A stretch of 64,000 nucleotides of DNA. It comes from Aspidapion aeneum. Lineage: Eukaryota; Arthropoda; Insecta; Coleoptera; Brentidae. Position numbers and translations under genes: made by a program. Under the pieces are notes generated by a model, which did no database searches, was not told the origin of the DNA, and saw only the letters and a list, made by a program, of their open reading frames with translations. Of this stretch, positions 1 through 11,800 are shown piece by piece (the stretch's first letter is position 1; each line of letters begins with the position of its first letter). Location: assembly GCA_963576565.1 (NCBI GenBank), contig OY755039.1, positions 132,762,095-132,826,094 on the forward strand, read 5' to 3'.

Positions 1-1640
1 ATATTTCTTTATTTGTTAGATAATAACTTTTTAGAAACTTTTCCAAATAGGTATTTGGTGGTTAGTATACAATTCCACATTTTTTTTAGAAAAATAAATA
101 AACTCGCGGAACCAAAATGGCGAATCTTCCCATTTATGAACCAATATGCATCAAATTCGGAACTTTGCGATCTTTTAGGTCGCTGATTAGTATTTTTAAC
201 TTAAACTAAAAAATCAAAATGGCGGATCAAAAATGGCGGACTTTCACATTTCTAAACCAATATGCATCAAATTCGGAACTTTAGGGTGTTTTAGGTCGCT
301 TATTATGATTTCTAACCTCAACTTTAAAAAAAATCAAAATGGCAGATAAAAAATGGCAGATTTTTCCATTTATGAACCGATTTGAGTCAAAGTCGGAACT
401 TTGCGATCATTCAGGTCGCTGATTATTATTTTTACCTTAAACTAAAAAAATCAAAATGGCGGATCAAAAATGACGGACTCTCCCATTTATAAACCAATGT
501 GCTTCAAATTCGGAACTTTAGGGTGTTCAGGTCGCTGATTATGATTTCTAACTTAAACTTTAAAAAATCAAAATGGCGGATCTACAATTGTACCTTCTTA
601 TTTATAAACCGATTTGCCTCAAACTTGAAAAGTCGCGGCGCTTAAGGTAACTCAATACAATTTTTTACTCACATTTAAAAACATGAAAATGGCGGGAACA
701 AATTGGCGGATTTTCCCATTTATGAACCGATATACATCAAACTCGGAAATTTGGGGTGTTTTAGGTCGCTGATTATTATTTTATTGTTCATTGTTACAAG
801 TGATTTAGTAGCACCGCGGTGGCACACCGGCCTTTATCAGGCCAGCAGACATAGTTTTTAGCACAAAATATATAGCATGTACTTTTAAAACAATGCATTT
901 TTTAAACTTTTTAGTACAAAAAAAACTAAAATTAAAAATAAAAATTAAACTTTTTTTACAAAAAAATCTGGACTTTTAAAGCAAAATATTTTGGTATATT
1001 GGTTCATAAATGAAAAACTCCGCCATTTTTGATCCGCCATTTTGATTTATTTTTAGTATAAGTGAAAAATAATAATCAGCGACCTGGAAGACCTCAAAGT
1101 TCTGAGTTTGATGCAAATCGGTTTATAAATGGAAAAAGTCACCATTTTGTATCCGCTATTTTGATTTATTTTAAGTTTAAGTTAGAAATCATAATCAGCG
1201 ATCTCAAAACACCCTAAAGTTCCGAGTTTGATGCAAATCGGTTCATAAATGGAAAAATCCACCATTTTGTATCCGCCATTTTGATTTATTTTAAGTTTAA
1301 GTTACAAATCATAATTAGGGACCTGAAACACCCCAAAGTTCCGAATTTGATGTATATTGGTTAATAAATGGGAAAGCCCGCCATTTTTTATCCGCCATTT
1401 TGATTTTTTTTAGTTTTAGTTAAAAATAATAATCAGCGACCTGAAAGATAGTAAAGTTCCGAGTTTGATGCATATCGGTTCATAAATGGAAAAATCCGCC
1501 ATTTTGGATCCGCCATTTTCTTTATTTTTCTAATAAAAAAAATGTTGAATTATATACTAGTCACCAAATACCTATCTGGAAAAGTTTGAAAAAAGTTATG
1601 ATCAAACAAATATATTATATGACGTCAAGTTAAAAAAAAA
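1..1640. repeat. Long inverted repeat with ~117-bp minisatellite arms
   Basis: The left arm (about 1-830) carries six diverged units of about 115-120 bp. Each holds an AAAATGGCGGA segment, then CCCATTTATGAACC, then a CGGAACTTT/AGGTCGCTGATTA segment. The right arm (about 990-1640) carries five units in reverse complement. The outer flanks also match: the AGGTATTTGGTG segment near 50 pairs with CACCAAATACCT near 1563. The whole is therefore a foldback structure around a ~150-bp centre. The left end continues beyond the window, so no TSD can be read. The same unit forms another array at 37950-38650. No coding sequence is seen. It lies in intron 2 of transketolase. Confidence 0.85.
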
Positions 1641-2736
1641 ATGTTTAAACAATTAATAGTAATATCGTAAAACAAAAAATTTCGCGGCGAAGTGTTCCCG
1701 CGGCGAATTATCCGCGGCGAATTGTCCCCTACTCTACTTGAGACTTTAATAAAATTTCTGTCTAAATTTTCATTAATATTACAAAATATGTGAAATTTAG
1801 GTAGCTACCTATTTATTAAACTGTCTTTATCTATAAGGTTTAAAAATTGATTTTTTCAACAGCCCGCTTACCTTTTTAATCTGCAAATTAAAGGAAAAAC
1901 CAAATTGTTGTCTTCCTCAACTAATTATTTAGTTGCATAAAATCTGAAAAGCAGATTTTTTAAACTAGTGCGCATAAGCAGGAAGCGAACTAAGAACAGA
2001 AATCGTTATTAATTTATATTTGTATTTTAAAAGTATTGAAATAAATAAATAAATAAACAAAAACATTTATATTAATATTATATTAATTTAAAGATTATTT
2101 GCAAATAAACAAATCGCGTGTGAGTTTATTTGGATTTTAATCTGAAGATCGTTTTTTTTTACTTTCCTTGTCAAGACAAATATCGTTTAAAAGCTACATG
2201 CTAAAATATAAAAGAGATATGAGAATTTAGTACTACACTACACTACTAAAAAACTCGCTCTAATAGTTAATTGAAGCTAAAAATCGTATAAAATTTTGTC
2301 ATATCGTTCCTAAATATGATCAAATTTTACATTTTTAACACATAAATTAACAAAAACGTAATTGTTTTCAAGTTACAATGAGATAAACCACCCCCGTAGG
2401 TAGTTTAAAATTTAGGACGATTTTTAGTCGGAATCCCATGACCTAGGGGTTTAAAGTGACGTAGAAGTCTAAATTAGACAGTTGTAGAAAAATCAGTTTT
2501 CCATGTTTTCTTCTTTTTTCTGGTCTATATGATCCATTTCAAGAACAAATCGTCTTAAATTTCAATTTTTAGGACATTTTATCGTCCGTACAGGTAAAAA
2601 TACCAAATCAATTGCGGCCTGTTTCGGCAAAAAATCAATTTTTCCAAACCAATGCACATTTAAATTTTAAACCTAAACCTTAAACTTAAACCAAAACCTA
2701 GACTAAAACTTACGCCTTAGTAAATACTGGTGTTAG
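1641..2736. other. Intronic DNA without recognised feature
   Basis: AT-rich sequence in transketolase intron 2. I see no convincing ORF, TIR pair or known repeat, apart from a short GCGGCGAA repetition near 1683-1725. Confidence 0.5.
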
Positions 2737-3376
2737 TGTTTACCCCATAAATATCCGCCACTATTGCAGATTGCCTCCAAATATGTTTTTACGAACAGCT
2801 TTGAATTAAGCGGACCCAAGAACCCCATAATTAACGTATCATATGCATATGGTTCTTTTTAGACTTTTTGCCCCCGGTTGCCGGCTTTAAAATTTCAAAA
2901 TGGTAGATGATGCCCAAAAGTTCTTGGCTACTTTGATAATGGGGTTGAGCAGAGTTGTCAAAATCTGTAAAAAACTTTAATAAAGTTTGTTAGTTAAGTC
3001 TTCGCATACTGTTTACCCCATAAATGCCCCCGCTCCTCCAGATTACCCCAAAATCTTCTTTTAACAAAATATTTGGATTCAGCGAAACACAAAATTCTAT
3101 AACTGATGTATCGTACATGTATGTTTTTCTTTTGTTTTTTTTCATGGTCACCATCTTGAATATTTCAAAGTGGTGACCCAAAAGTCATTGGTTGGCTTTA
3201 TAATAGAGTTGAGCAGAGGTATTAAAATTTGTGAAAAATCTTTGATAAAGTTTGTTCATTAAGTCCAAACATAAACAGTTTCACTGTTTACCCCATAGAT
3301 ACTTCCCCACTTTAACAGATTACCCCCGAAACTTTTTTTAACAATAGATTTGGAATCCACGGCCCAAAAAACTCAT
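2737..3376. repeat. ~274-bp minisatellite, left portion
   Basis: The phrase GTTTACCCCATAA recurs at 2737, 3011 and 3286, giving periods of 274 and 275 bp. Diverged units share CCAAAATCTT, GGATTCAGCG, ATCTTGAATATTT and GTTGAGCAGAG segments. The third unit is cut at 3377-3385 by foldback element FB-A and resumes at 6522. Skipping the insert, the distance to the fourth unit is about 273 bp. Confidence 0.8.
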
Positions 3377-3397
3377 AATTAAAGTGGGTGGCGGAAC

Positions 3398-4040
3398 AAA
3401 GATCGAAAGACAAAAGATCGAATACAAAAGATCGAAAAACAAAAGATCGAAAAGGCAAAAGATCGAAATACAAAAGATCGAAAAGACAAAAGATCGAAAC
3501 CACAAAAGATCGAAAAAAAAAAGATCGAAAAGACAAAAGATTGAAACTACAAAATATCGAAAAACAAAAGATCGAAAAACAAAAGATCGAAATGGCAAAA
3601 GATCGAAAATACAAATGATCGAAAATACAAAAGATTGAAAATACAAAAGATCGAACAGGCAAAAGATCGAAAATACAAAAGATCGAAAAAAAATCGCAAA
3701 TAAGTAAGATCGAATTATTGAAAATAAAAAGAAAAAGTTATTCAAAATTTTATAATATAACAACATATTCCGTTTTGTCTCTCGACAACTGACGGGATGG
3801 GGAGAGAATAGGGGTGCTGGGTGAGGTATAAAATACAAGGGCGGAGCAAAGATCGATTAAAAAGAAAGATTGAAAAACAAAAGAACCAAAATGCAAAAGT
3901 TCGAAAGACAATAAAGCAAAAGATAAATGATCGAAAAACAAAAGGCCGAAAAAGCAAAAACATCGAAAATTCAAAGATCGAAAAACAAGAGATCGAAAGG
4001 GCAAAAGATCGAAAATACAAAAGATCAAAAGTACAAGAGA
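3398..4040. repeat. FB-A left arm: AAAAGATCGAA tandem repeats
   Basis: This stretch holds more than 30 imperfect copies of a 13-16-nt unit of the form CAAAAGATCGAAA plus 0-3 bases. It is broken at about 3700-3850 by a segment containing a second copy of the element end (GGGCGGAGCAAAGATCG). This suggests that one arm inserted into or recombined with another. It pairs with the right arm at 5236-6505. Confidence 0.85.
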
Positions 4041-4059
4041 TTAAAATAGCGCGTATTAC

Positions 4060-4530
4060 AGTAGAGCTTTTCGAAATATCGCTATTACATAGTTCGACTA
4101 AGGGGTCTCTTTTTAACATATTTAAAAGAAAAACTTTTCTTATTTCTTTTCCGGGTTCCTAGAGGGTGTGTAACCAAACCGAAGCGAACTGAACCGGTTC
4201 AATTAAGGGGTCTCTTTCTAACATAATTAAAAAAAAACTTTCCTGACTTGTTTCCCGAGATCCTACAGGGTGTAAAACCAAACCGAACCAAACCGAACCG
4301 AACCTAAATTTACCATTTATCCGAACCGAACCGAACCGAAATAAACCGAACCGAACCGAACCATATTCTTTAAAAAAAAACTTAACTGACTTCTTTTCAG
4401 TGATCCTTGAGGGTGTGAATTCGAACCGAACCGAACCCAAAAAAAAACGTTAGTTCGGTTCGGTTCGGTTCGAATTCACACTCTCAAGGAACCCGGGAAA
4501 GAAGTCAGTGGAGTTTTTTTTTTAAAGATG
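4060..4530. repeat. Foldback core modules of FB-A
   Basis: Three or four copies of a module are present. Each has GGGGTCTCTTT, an A8-10 tract preceding CTTTCCTGACTT, a ~12-bp segment around GATCC, GAGGGTGTGAAT, and then CCGAACC repeats. The orientation flips at about 4440-4460, where AACCGAACC turns into GGTTCGG, making a local palindrome. The same module is recognisable in the elements at 17809, 28276, 29917 and 43032. Confidence 0.75.
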
Positions 4531-4532
4531 CT

Positions 4533-5080
4533 GGTTAGGTTCGGTTCGGTTCGGTTCGGTTTGGTTCAGTTCGGTTCGGTTTGGTTCGGTTCGGTTCGGT
4601 TCGGTTCGGTTCGGTTCGGTTCGGTTCGGTTCGGTTCGGTTCGGTTCGGTTCGGTTCGGTTCGGTTCAGTTCAGTTCGGTTCGGTTCGGTTCGGTTTTGG
4701 TACGGTTCGGTTCGGTTCGGTTCGGTTCGGTTCGGTTCGGTTCGGTTCGGTTCGGTTCGGTTCGGTTCGGTTCGGTTCGGTTCGGTTCGGTTCGGTTCGG
4801 TTCGGTTCGGTTCGGTTCGGTTCGGTTCGGTTCGGTTCGGTTCGGTTCGGTTCGGTTCGGTTCGGTTCGGTTCGGTTCGGTTCGGTTCGGTTCGGTTCGG
4901 TTCGGTTCGGTTCGGTTCGGTTCGGTTCGGTTCGGTTCGGTTCGGTTCGGTTCGGTTCGGTTCGGTTCGGTTCGGTTCGGTTCGGTTCGGTTCGGTTCGG
5001 TTCGGTTCGGTTCGGTTCGGTTCGGTTCGGTTCGGTTTGGTTCGGTTCGGTTCGGTTAGGTTCGGTTCGGTTCGGTTCGA
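4533..5080. repeat. (TTCGG)n pentanucleotide array, ~109 copies
   Basis: A nearly pure GGTTC/TTCGG array of about 550 bp. It has a few variant units (TTTGG, TTCAG and a GGTAC unit near 4696), and no interruption is visible from about 4700 to 5035. It forms the centre of FB-A. The apparent proteins GSVRF and NRTEP in opposite strands are artefacts of the repeat. Confidence 0.95.
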
Positions 5081-5235
5081 ATCCACACCCTCAAGGATCC
5101 CGAGAAAGAAGTCAGTGAAGTTTTTTTTTTAAATATGCTGGTTCGGTTCGGTTTGAATTCACACCCTCAAGGATCCCGGGAAATAAGTCAGTTAAGTTTT
5201 TTTTTTAAATATGCTGGTTCGGTTCGGTTCGGTTA

Positions 5236-6505
5236 TATTTATATATATCTTTTGTATTTTCGATATTTTGTTTTTCGATCTTTTGTAGTTTCGATCTTTT
5301 GTTTTTCGATCTTTTGTGGTTTCGATCTTTTGTTTTTCGATCTTTTGTGGTTTCGATCTTTTGTCTTTTCGACCTTTTGTATTTCAATCTTTTGTCTTAT
5401 CGATCTTTTGTTTTTCGATCTTTTGTATTCGATTGGGGTAGCAGAGCAAAGATCGATATCTCTTATCTATCTTTCTATCTTATTACTTGCGATTTTTTTT
5501 CAATCTTTTGTCTTTTGATATTTTGTTTTTCGATCTTTTGTCTTTCGATCTTTTGTTTTTCGATCATTTGTATTCAATCTTTTGTCTTTCGATCGTTGTT
5601 CCGCCCTTGTATTTTATACCCCACCCAGCACCCCTATTCACTCCCCAACCCGTAAGTTTGTGGAGAGAAAAACTGTATATGTTGTTGTATTATAAAATTT
5701 TATTATAATCTTATTTACTAGCGATTTTTTTTTTCGATCTTTTGTCTTTTGATATTTTGTTTTCCGATCTGTTGTCTTTCGATCTTCGATCTTTTGCCTT
5801 TTCGATCTTTTGTTTTTCGATCTTTTGTTTTTCGATCTTTTGCCTTCGATTTTTGTTTGTCGAAATTTTATTATTTAAATATTTTGTTTTTCAATCCTTT
5901 TTATTCGATCTTTTGTCTTTCGATCTTTGTTCCGCCCTTGTATTTTATACCCCACCCAGCATCCCTATTCACTCGCCATCCCGTAAGTTTGTGGAGAGAA
6001 AACTGTATATGTTGTTATATTATAAAATTTTATTATAATCTTATTTACTAGCGATTTTTTTTTGATCTTTTGTCTTTTGATATTTTGTTTTTCGATTTTT
6101 TTTCTTTAGATCGTTTGTTTTTCGATCTTTTGTATTTTCGATCATTTGCCTTTTCGATCTTTTGTTTTTCGATCTTTTGCTTTTCCATCTTTTGTATTTT
6201 CGATCTTTTGCCTTTTCAATCTTTTGTCTTTCGATATTTTGTTTTTCGATCTTTTTTATTTTCGATCTTTTGCCTTTTCGATCTTTTGTCTTTCGATCTT
6301 TTGTATTTCGATCTTTTGTATTTTCGATCTTTTGCCTTTTCGATCTTTTGTTTTTCGATCTTTTGTCTTTTCGATCTTTTGTCTTTCGATCTATTGTATT
6401 TCGATCTTTTGTAGTTTCGATCTTTTGCCTTTTCGATCTTTTGTTTTTCGATCTTTTGTATTCGATTTTTTGTCTTTCGATCTTTTGTCTTTCGATCTTT
6501 GTTCC
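5236..6505. repeat. FB-A right arm: TTCGATCTTTTGT tandem repeats
   Basis: The reverse complement of the left arm, and longer. It is made of TTCGATCTTTTG-based units with two embedded near-identical segments at about 5590-5710 and 5935-6060. Each begins TCCGCCCTTGTATTTTATACC and carries a TAAAATTTTATTATAATC block. These correspond to the single embedded segment near 3700-3850 of the left arm. The arm has therefore expanded by an internal duplication of about 345 bp. Confidence 0.85.
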
Positions 6506-6521
6506 GCCACCCAATTAAAGT

Positions 6522-6830
6522 ATCACAATATGCATCTGCTTTTCTGAATTTTTTCCTACGGTCGCCATCTTGAATATTTGAAAATGGTGGCTGATGCCCA
6601 AAGGTCTGGAAAATTTTATACTAGGGTTAAGCAAAGCTGTCAAAATCTGCAAAAAAACATAATTAAAGTATGTTTGTTAAGACTTCATATAAACAGTTTG
6701 ATCCTAATATTATAAATCCTCGACCGCTTCTTTAATTACCCGCAATTTTTTTTATTGCAGATTTGTATTTAGCGGACCCAAAAACCCTAGAATTGATGTA
6801 TCGTTTGCCTATGTTAACAGGTAGATATTT
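6522..6830. repeat. ~274-bp minisatellite, right portion
   Basis: Continuation of the third unit (the ATCTTGAATATTTGAAAATGG segment) and a fourth diverged unit, starting near 6695. The sequence between 6830 and 7230 is AT-rich intron 2 DNA in which I see nothing further. Confidence 0.7.
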
Positions 6831-7230
6831 TTCATAAAATCATCCGAATTTCGGCCAACAACAACCGACTAAAATACACACCTATGTGTGGTTCAGATAA
6901 TTTTTTCTTCCATTTTTTTATTTGCAAATGGGCGTCATCTTGGGTTTTTGAAAATGCCCAAGGTTGCCAGAGCGGCATCAGTAGGATTCTTAATATAGAG
7001 GATCTCGGCTAACAAAGTCGGAAGACAATTTCCTTATATCATTCATTTCCACCTTTTTTTTGATGACTTCCGGACTAAATTTAAACAAACTTTGTAGGGA
7101 TAATTAAGCGTACATTTTTTGCAACTTATGGCGTATTTAAGGAAAGTTGTATGTCAAATAATGTTTTGTTTATCGTGACTTTTTTACCTATTGGCACTGT
7201 CTACAAAGCAATGTTATTACTGTATCATAC

Positions 7231-7373
7231 CGTATAACGCCGGAGCTGCATGTCCTTTTGATAGAACAAATCTGTCACTAGAGGGATCTCTAGGGTTATC
7301 TGGCTTGTAACGAAGAGTGTTAAAGTGGAGAACGGCAAGAATTTCAGCACTGGAAGATGCGGTTGTTGGATGC
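7231..7373 (-). CDS. Tkt: Transketolase, coding exon 2
   Basis: Transketolase is a thiamine-diphosphate enzyme of the non-oxidative pentose phosphate pathway in the cytosol. It moves two-carbon units between sugar phosphates. This exon starts after a TTTTTGTAG acceptor; its first base completes the Gly codon split by intron 1. It then encodes 47 codons beginning [17 protein letters not shown] and ending [16 protein letters not shown], plus one base before a GTATGA donor. The GHP and SKGHAAP motifs supply the two cofactor-side histidines known in transketolases. The frame is free of stops and both splice phases fit the family. Later exons are not in the window and would lie left of position 1. 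Confidence 0.94.
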
Positions 7374-8599
7374 CTACAAAAATGTTTGACAATAAAAATC
7401 CAATTTTTAGCAATAACACAGTAGTATATAAGTTTAGCTATTTTTCCGTCCCCGTCTAAGATTTTTTAAAAACTTTTTCCACAAACCGATGATTTCATAG
7501 TTTTGGAATATCCTGTATATAATATGTACACCCGTGCTTATAAAAATTCCGTACACGGAAATTGAAATTGATAATTTTTAGTGGAAGTTAATATACATCC
7601 AGCTAAGATGATTTTGCAGTTTAAATTTTTTTTGTGGCATCCAAAATGTTCAAATCAATTTTTTAAATGTCATTTGGTAGTAACACTAGCTAACAGCTAA
7701 CAGCAAAATATAAGTAACCTATTACAAATTTTCATGTACTAACTAAGCTATCCCTTAAATGAACTACTACAAAAGGTCCCACGCAAATAATTCTCGATTA
7801 AGTAGTAGACACCCAGGGATTACATTTTAGAAGTGGTGCTCCGATGGAACCCAGTGCACGGTTAAGATACAGAAACGTACTTCAGGTCGGACAAAAAAAA
7901 TAAATTACATCTAAAACCCATTTTTGGTTTTTTTCTTTGTTATACCTTGGTTTGCCTCATGGCTATGGTAGCGTATAAATGTCCAACAAATCTATAAGAA
8001 TTAATGGTACGCAAAAGGTTTTTTCGTTGGAGGGGGAAACAAAACGAAGAAGGATAAATTGTTAATGTCTTTATTTGGTATCGGTTTCTAGGTAATTTAG
8101 TATTCTAAACTAAAATGACCTTAGTTTGATCTTGACAATTAACATTGTAAAGATGTGTCATTAGTTTTTGTTTGTAGTTGCCAATAGTTCGCGGGGTGTT
8201 TTTAATCACAAGAGAGGGGGTTTTGCCGGTTTTCTTTAAATACCGTTCCTGTCGTCAACAGTAAAAACAAAATTTAGTTGAAATTTTGAAGTGCTGTTAT
8301 AGTGAAACAAAGTATTTAAAAAAGCATTATGGACATAACAAAAGAAGTGCCTAATTTTTGACTTTGATATGAGATTGTAAAGTTGTGTGATTTTTTTATG
8401 TGCAGAGGTAAATAATGTGAGTGGTATTTTTGACCATAGTTTGATCTTGACAATTAACAATATAAATTTTGTGAAAGTCGCATGTTTTGTGTGTTTTATA
8501 TAAAGCCATGCTAAAAGCATTGTTAGGTAAAATTATTACAAAAAAACTCTTTTAAAGTAATTTGTTTGTGAAAGTACAGTTAGTGCCTAAGATTCAAAA
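7374..8599. other. Transketolase intron 1, proximal part, no recognised gene
   Basis: AT-rich. A 35-bp direct repeat (TTTGATCTTGACAATTAACA...) occurs near 8128 and 8440, about 310 bp apart, suggesting a diverged local duplication. I see nothing else. Confidence 0.5.
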
Positions 8600-8873
8600 T
8601 GCTTTCGTGTCCTCAGTGCGCTAAAAATTTAGTAGAAGGAATAATATGTTAAGACGTATCAAAACAACATGCAGGGCAAAAGATGCTGAAAATGAAGAGC
8701 CAGCCTCTAAGAAAATATGTCTTGCTACCACCAATAGTGCCAATAATGAACAACCAAGTCGCTTAATACAGTGCGTAGAATGCAATATCCAGGTACCAGC
8801 AAATGAAATGAGTATCCATTGTAAAACATTACAACATAGAACAAGTTTTCTGACGGTGTGCAATTGATAAGAA
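8600..8873 (+). pseudogene. Zinc-finger N-terminal fragment of a polymerase-like mobile gene
   Basis: An ATG at 8600 opens MLSCPQCAKNL, then a stop. A second frame from 8646 runs to about 8866. It carries a Cys-x2-Cys...His-x5-His finger (CVECNIQVPANEMSIHCKTL) and ends in tandem stops. From memory, this matches the start of a repeated insect family that joins such a finger to a type-B DNA polymerase domain. Later blocks of the same family occur downstream on the same strand (13491, 14850, 17120), so this is probably its broken N-terminus. The frame breaks and the 4.6-kb insertion at 8874 make it non-functional. Confidence 0.6.
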
Positions 8874-11800
8874 GGGCCCGATTCTTTGCAAAACGCCAGT
8901 AAAACTGACGCGTCAATTATGCGCCAACGCCGCTTCGCCGCCAGTCACCACCAGCCATAACATTTAAAGCCTTATGCGTCATGCGTCGTTTAGCCTTAGT
9001 CACGTGTTTTCTGCCGGCTAAAGGCGAATACTCGTGCTTTTCTCTCTTATTTAATCTTTTAACTAACTTTAAGAAAGGGAAAAATAATTTTCATCAGGGA
9101 AATTTCCATCAAAGAAATAATTTACATAAAAAGCGTTGTGGTGCGACTATGCGAAGCTAAAAGTGATTTCACAACTACAAAACTTTTTCTTGAATTTGTG
9201 GATGTGGATCAGAATATGGGGAACATAAACTATATATATATATATTTTAATTTAATATGGCGGCTGTGATAAGTAAAGATGTGTCAAAAATTCGATTTTT
9301 GTTGTCCCACGACTACTTGAAAACTACTACCTAATCCATTTTCACAATTAATACGTTGGTTAAATGTGGATCGTTTATAATAATTCCAAGATACTACATA
9401 ATGATTACGCCTGTTTATAGTTAAAGTTTAAACCTATTTTATATACATATACAGGGTGTTTCCTAATTGAATGTCAATATTTATAGAGGTGATTTTTGGG
9501 CCCATTTTAAGAAAAAAACTTCATATGAACATATGTCCTATACGTCTTACCTTTTGAGATTCAGGGTGGTAAAGTTTTCCAAAATAAATCATTTATTATT
9601 AACAAAGAAATTCAAGGAACCCTAGAAGACGCATCCCCATTATTTAATACGCAAATTCATTCATCATGCATGAAATCTCGGAAAATTTTGCGGAATCCTC
9701 GCAGGCAACACTGTAAGAGGTATAAAAGAGAAATCGAGGAAAAAACCATGGGCGTGCAGATTTTGTTAAAAATAAAATAAATTTTCCTATAAAAATTTTG
9801 CACCCAAAATTATAAAATTTAAATAAGTGTAAAATATTACCGGTACAGCTTTGACAGCCATTCTATTTAAATGACTCTTTTTACAGAATTAATTTTTTTA
9901 TCGATTTATAATATTAGAAATCAATAACTTATTTACAGCTGGTAATATCCGTAGTTTTGATTTTTATTATTTTTCCCTAAAGATAAGAAATCTACTTTAT
10001 ATTATTTTTTTCTGGATATAGAAAAGTGTTACTTTAATCCCTAAAATTTAAAACACAGGTAAAAGTGTTTCTTTTTATTTCAAATTGTCAAAGGTGTTTT
10101 TTTAGCTTTTTACTCTTTCACCTTGGTAATACATTGCTCTTAGTAAATTTTTTACAGTAAGTAGATTTGTTCTGTTAAAAAAAGTCAAAAACTCCGAATT
10201 ATATACTCAGACCTTGAGATATTTATCAAAATTTTTGCATCACGATTTAAAGAGTCTATTTGATCCCCTAGTGTACAGGGTGCATTTTCGACACTTTTGG
10301 GTGTTTTCGGTTTCTATGTTTATAATATTGATATGCGATGTTTACCATCATTATTCTCTTAGTCTCTCTTTGCGCGATCGGATAAAAAGTAGACATTCTT
10401 AACCCCCCGTCCCGCCCTCGTAATACATTTGAAAGAAAAATCACCTTAGAAAAACATAATTTTCAGTTAGATCATTTTAGAACAGCCCCTGATAAACTTA
10501 TTAAGGCTTTCGTTAAGAGGGTGGTGATCGGTGTCATTCTATTTGACATTGTCAGTTTGACAGTTTTGTCACGGTAGGCTGTGATCTTGTCAGTATTACT
10601 AGACCGGGATCTCGCAATCATATTTATTAAAATAATGTAGAGAGTCGCTGTTAAGTATGGAAACAGTCGATTATTTCTTAAATTATGCACAATATAGAAA
10701 AAAGTTTAGTACGAAAGTTTTAGGGTTGTAAAATGTCTACTAAGTAGTAGTCATCTTATTTTTACAGGGTTGGGCATAAAGTTGTGACACAACATAATTG
10801 TTTTTTTTATGGAACAGGGTGTTCCATAAAGAAAAAATTATATTATATATTTACATAATTTAACATTATAATTATTTCTTCAATTCTAAGCAAAATTCAT
10901 CAACATAACGTATAACCACAATGAATAATAATGAATCAATATCAATTTCTTATGCAACTGCATTTATTTTAAAACCTAATAACTTGAAAACTATTTAATT
11001 TAGGTACACTATGTATCGAGAAACTTTGTTTAAATTTAAAGGTATAATTAAAATAAAAAATTATTAAATCAAATCAAATTTTATTTTCAAAATTACAAAT
11101 TTCAGTATAACTAATTGGTGGTATCAGGAGACACAATGGAACTAAAATCTGTGTGTGAGCTCCTAGTACCACCAGAATACTCGTATTTTTTTAGACAATC
11201 AAATTAATTTAAAAAAAAATTATTTAAAAAAATTATTTGTTACTTTAGAGATTAAATTCAGAACAATAAGAAGGGCTATTGTAACCGTCCGATTGCACAG
11301 AAAATAAATTTACCCTTAGTACTATTAATAAATTGATATATGTTATATAGCTTATTAATTATTATTGGCATCAGGTGATATTAGGATCCAAAATCCATGT
11401 ATGTAGCTGACATTTAATTTGTGACATTTGTCTTTTAAATCTGCTGGTAGTGAGTTATATATTTTAGGAGCCAGTGTATGGTGAAGTTCTCTGATATAAT
11501 GTTAACCTAACATTTGGTATGCTCGCTTGAAGATTTTCAGCCTGCCTTAAGATAGTACTTGAATATATCGTTTGTTACCATATATTTAGTTTAGAAACTC
11601 TCTAGCCTCACCAAACAAAGTGTCACTAGAAAATTTTCTATTCTTTTTTAAAATTACTTCTAGTATATGTTTTTGAGTGTCAATAACTGGGTCCAGGACG
11701 GATGTTCCTTTAAAAAAAATACAAGTTGTTGTATTAGGGCTGTATATGTCCAACCCCGTAAAAATAAAATTATTACTGCTTAGTAGACATTTTAAGACCC

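Larger units (their letters stand above)
3386..6512. mobile_element. Foldback element FB-A, 3127 bp, 9-bp TSD
   Basis: The termini are inverted: GGGTGGCGGAACAAAGATCG on the left, with its complement ending in CCGCCACCC on the right. The 9-bp direct repeat AATTAAAGT flanks it exactly at 3377-3385 and 6513-6521. The paralogous minisatellite unit near 2834 reads AATTAACGT with no insertion, which acts as an empty site. From outside in, it has arms of AAAAGATCGAA-type short repeats, internal copies of the element's own end (GGGCGGA near 3839, TCCGCCC near 5599 and 5930), a ~75-bp module with GGATCC, and a central (TTCGG)n block. No transposase ORF exists; the long frames are repeat artefacts. The TSD length fits the Foldback/Mutator group, so it is a non-autonomous member by inference. 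Confidence 0.88.

Noticed and set aside
4528..5132. Long overlapping frames encoding GSVRF or NRTEP repeats
   Set aside because: Every frame of a pure pentanucleotide array stays open; there is no codon bias or flanking gene structure.
3312..6547. Many frames rich in RSFVFSIFCL or KTKDRKTKDR
   Set aside because: Translations of the GATCGAA foldback arm repeats in all frames.
8646..8867. Stand-alone host zinc-finger gene
   Set aside because: Frame ends in tandem stops at a TIR boundary, and downstream blocks match the same mobile polymerase-like family.
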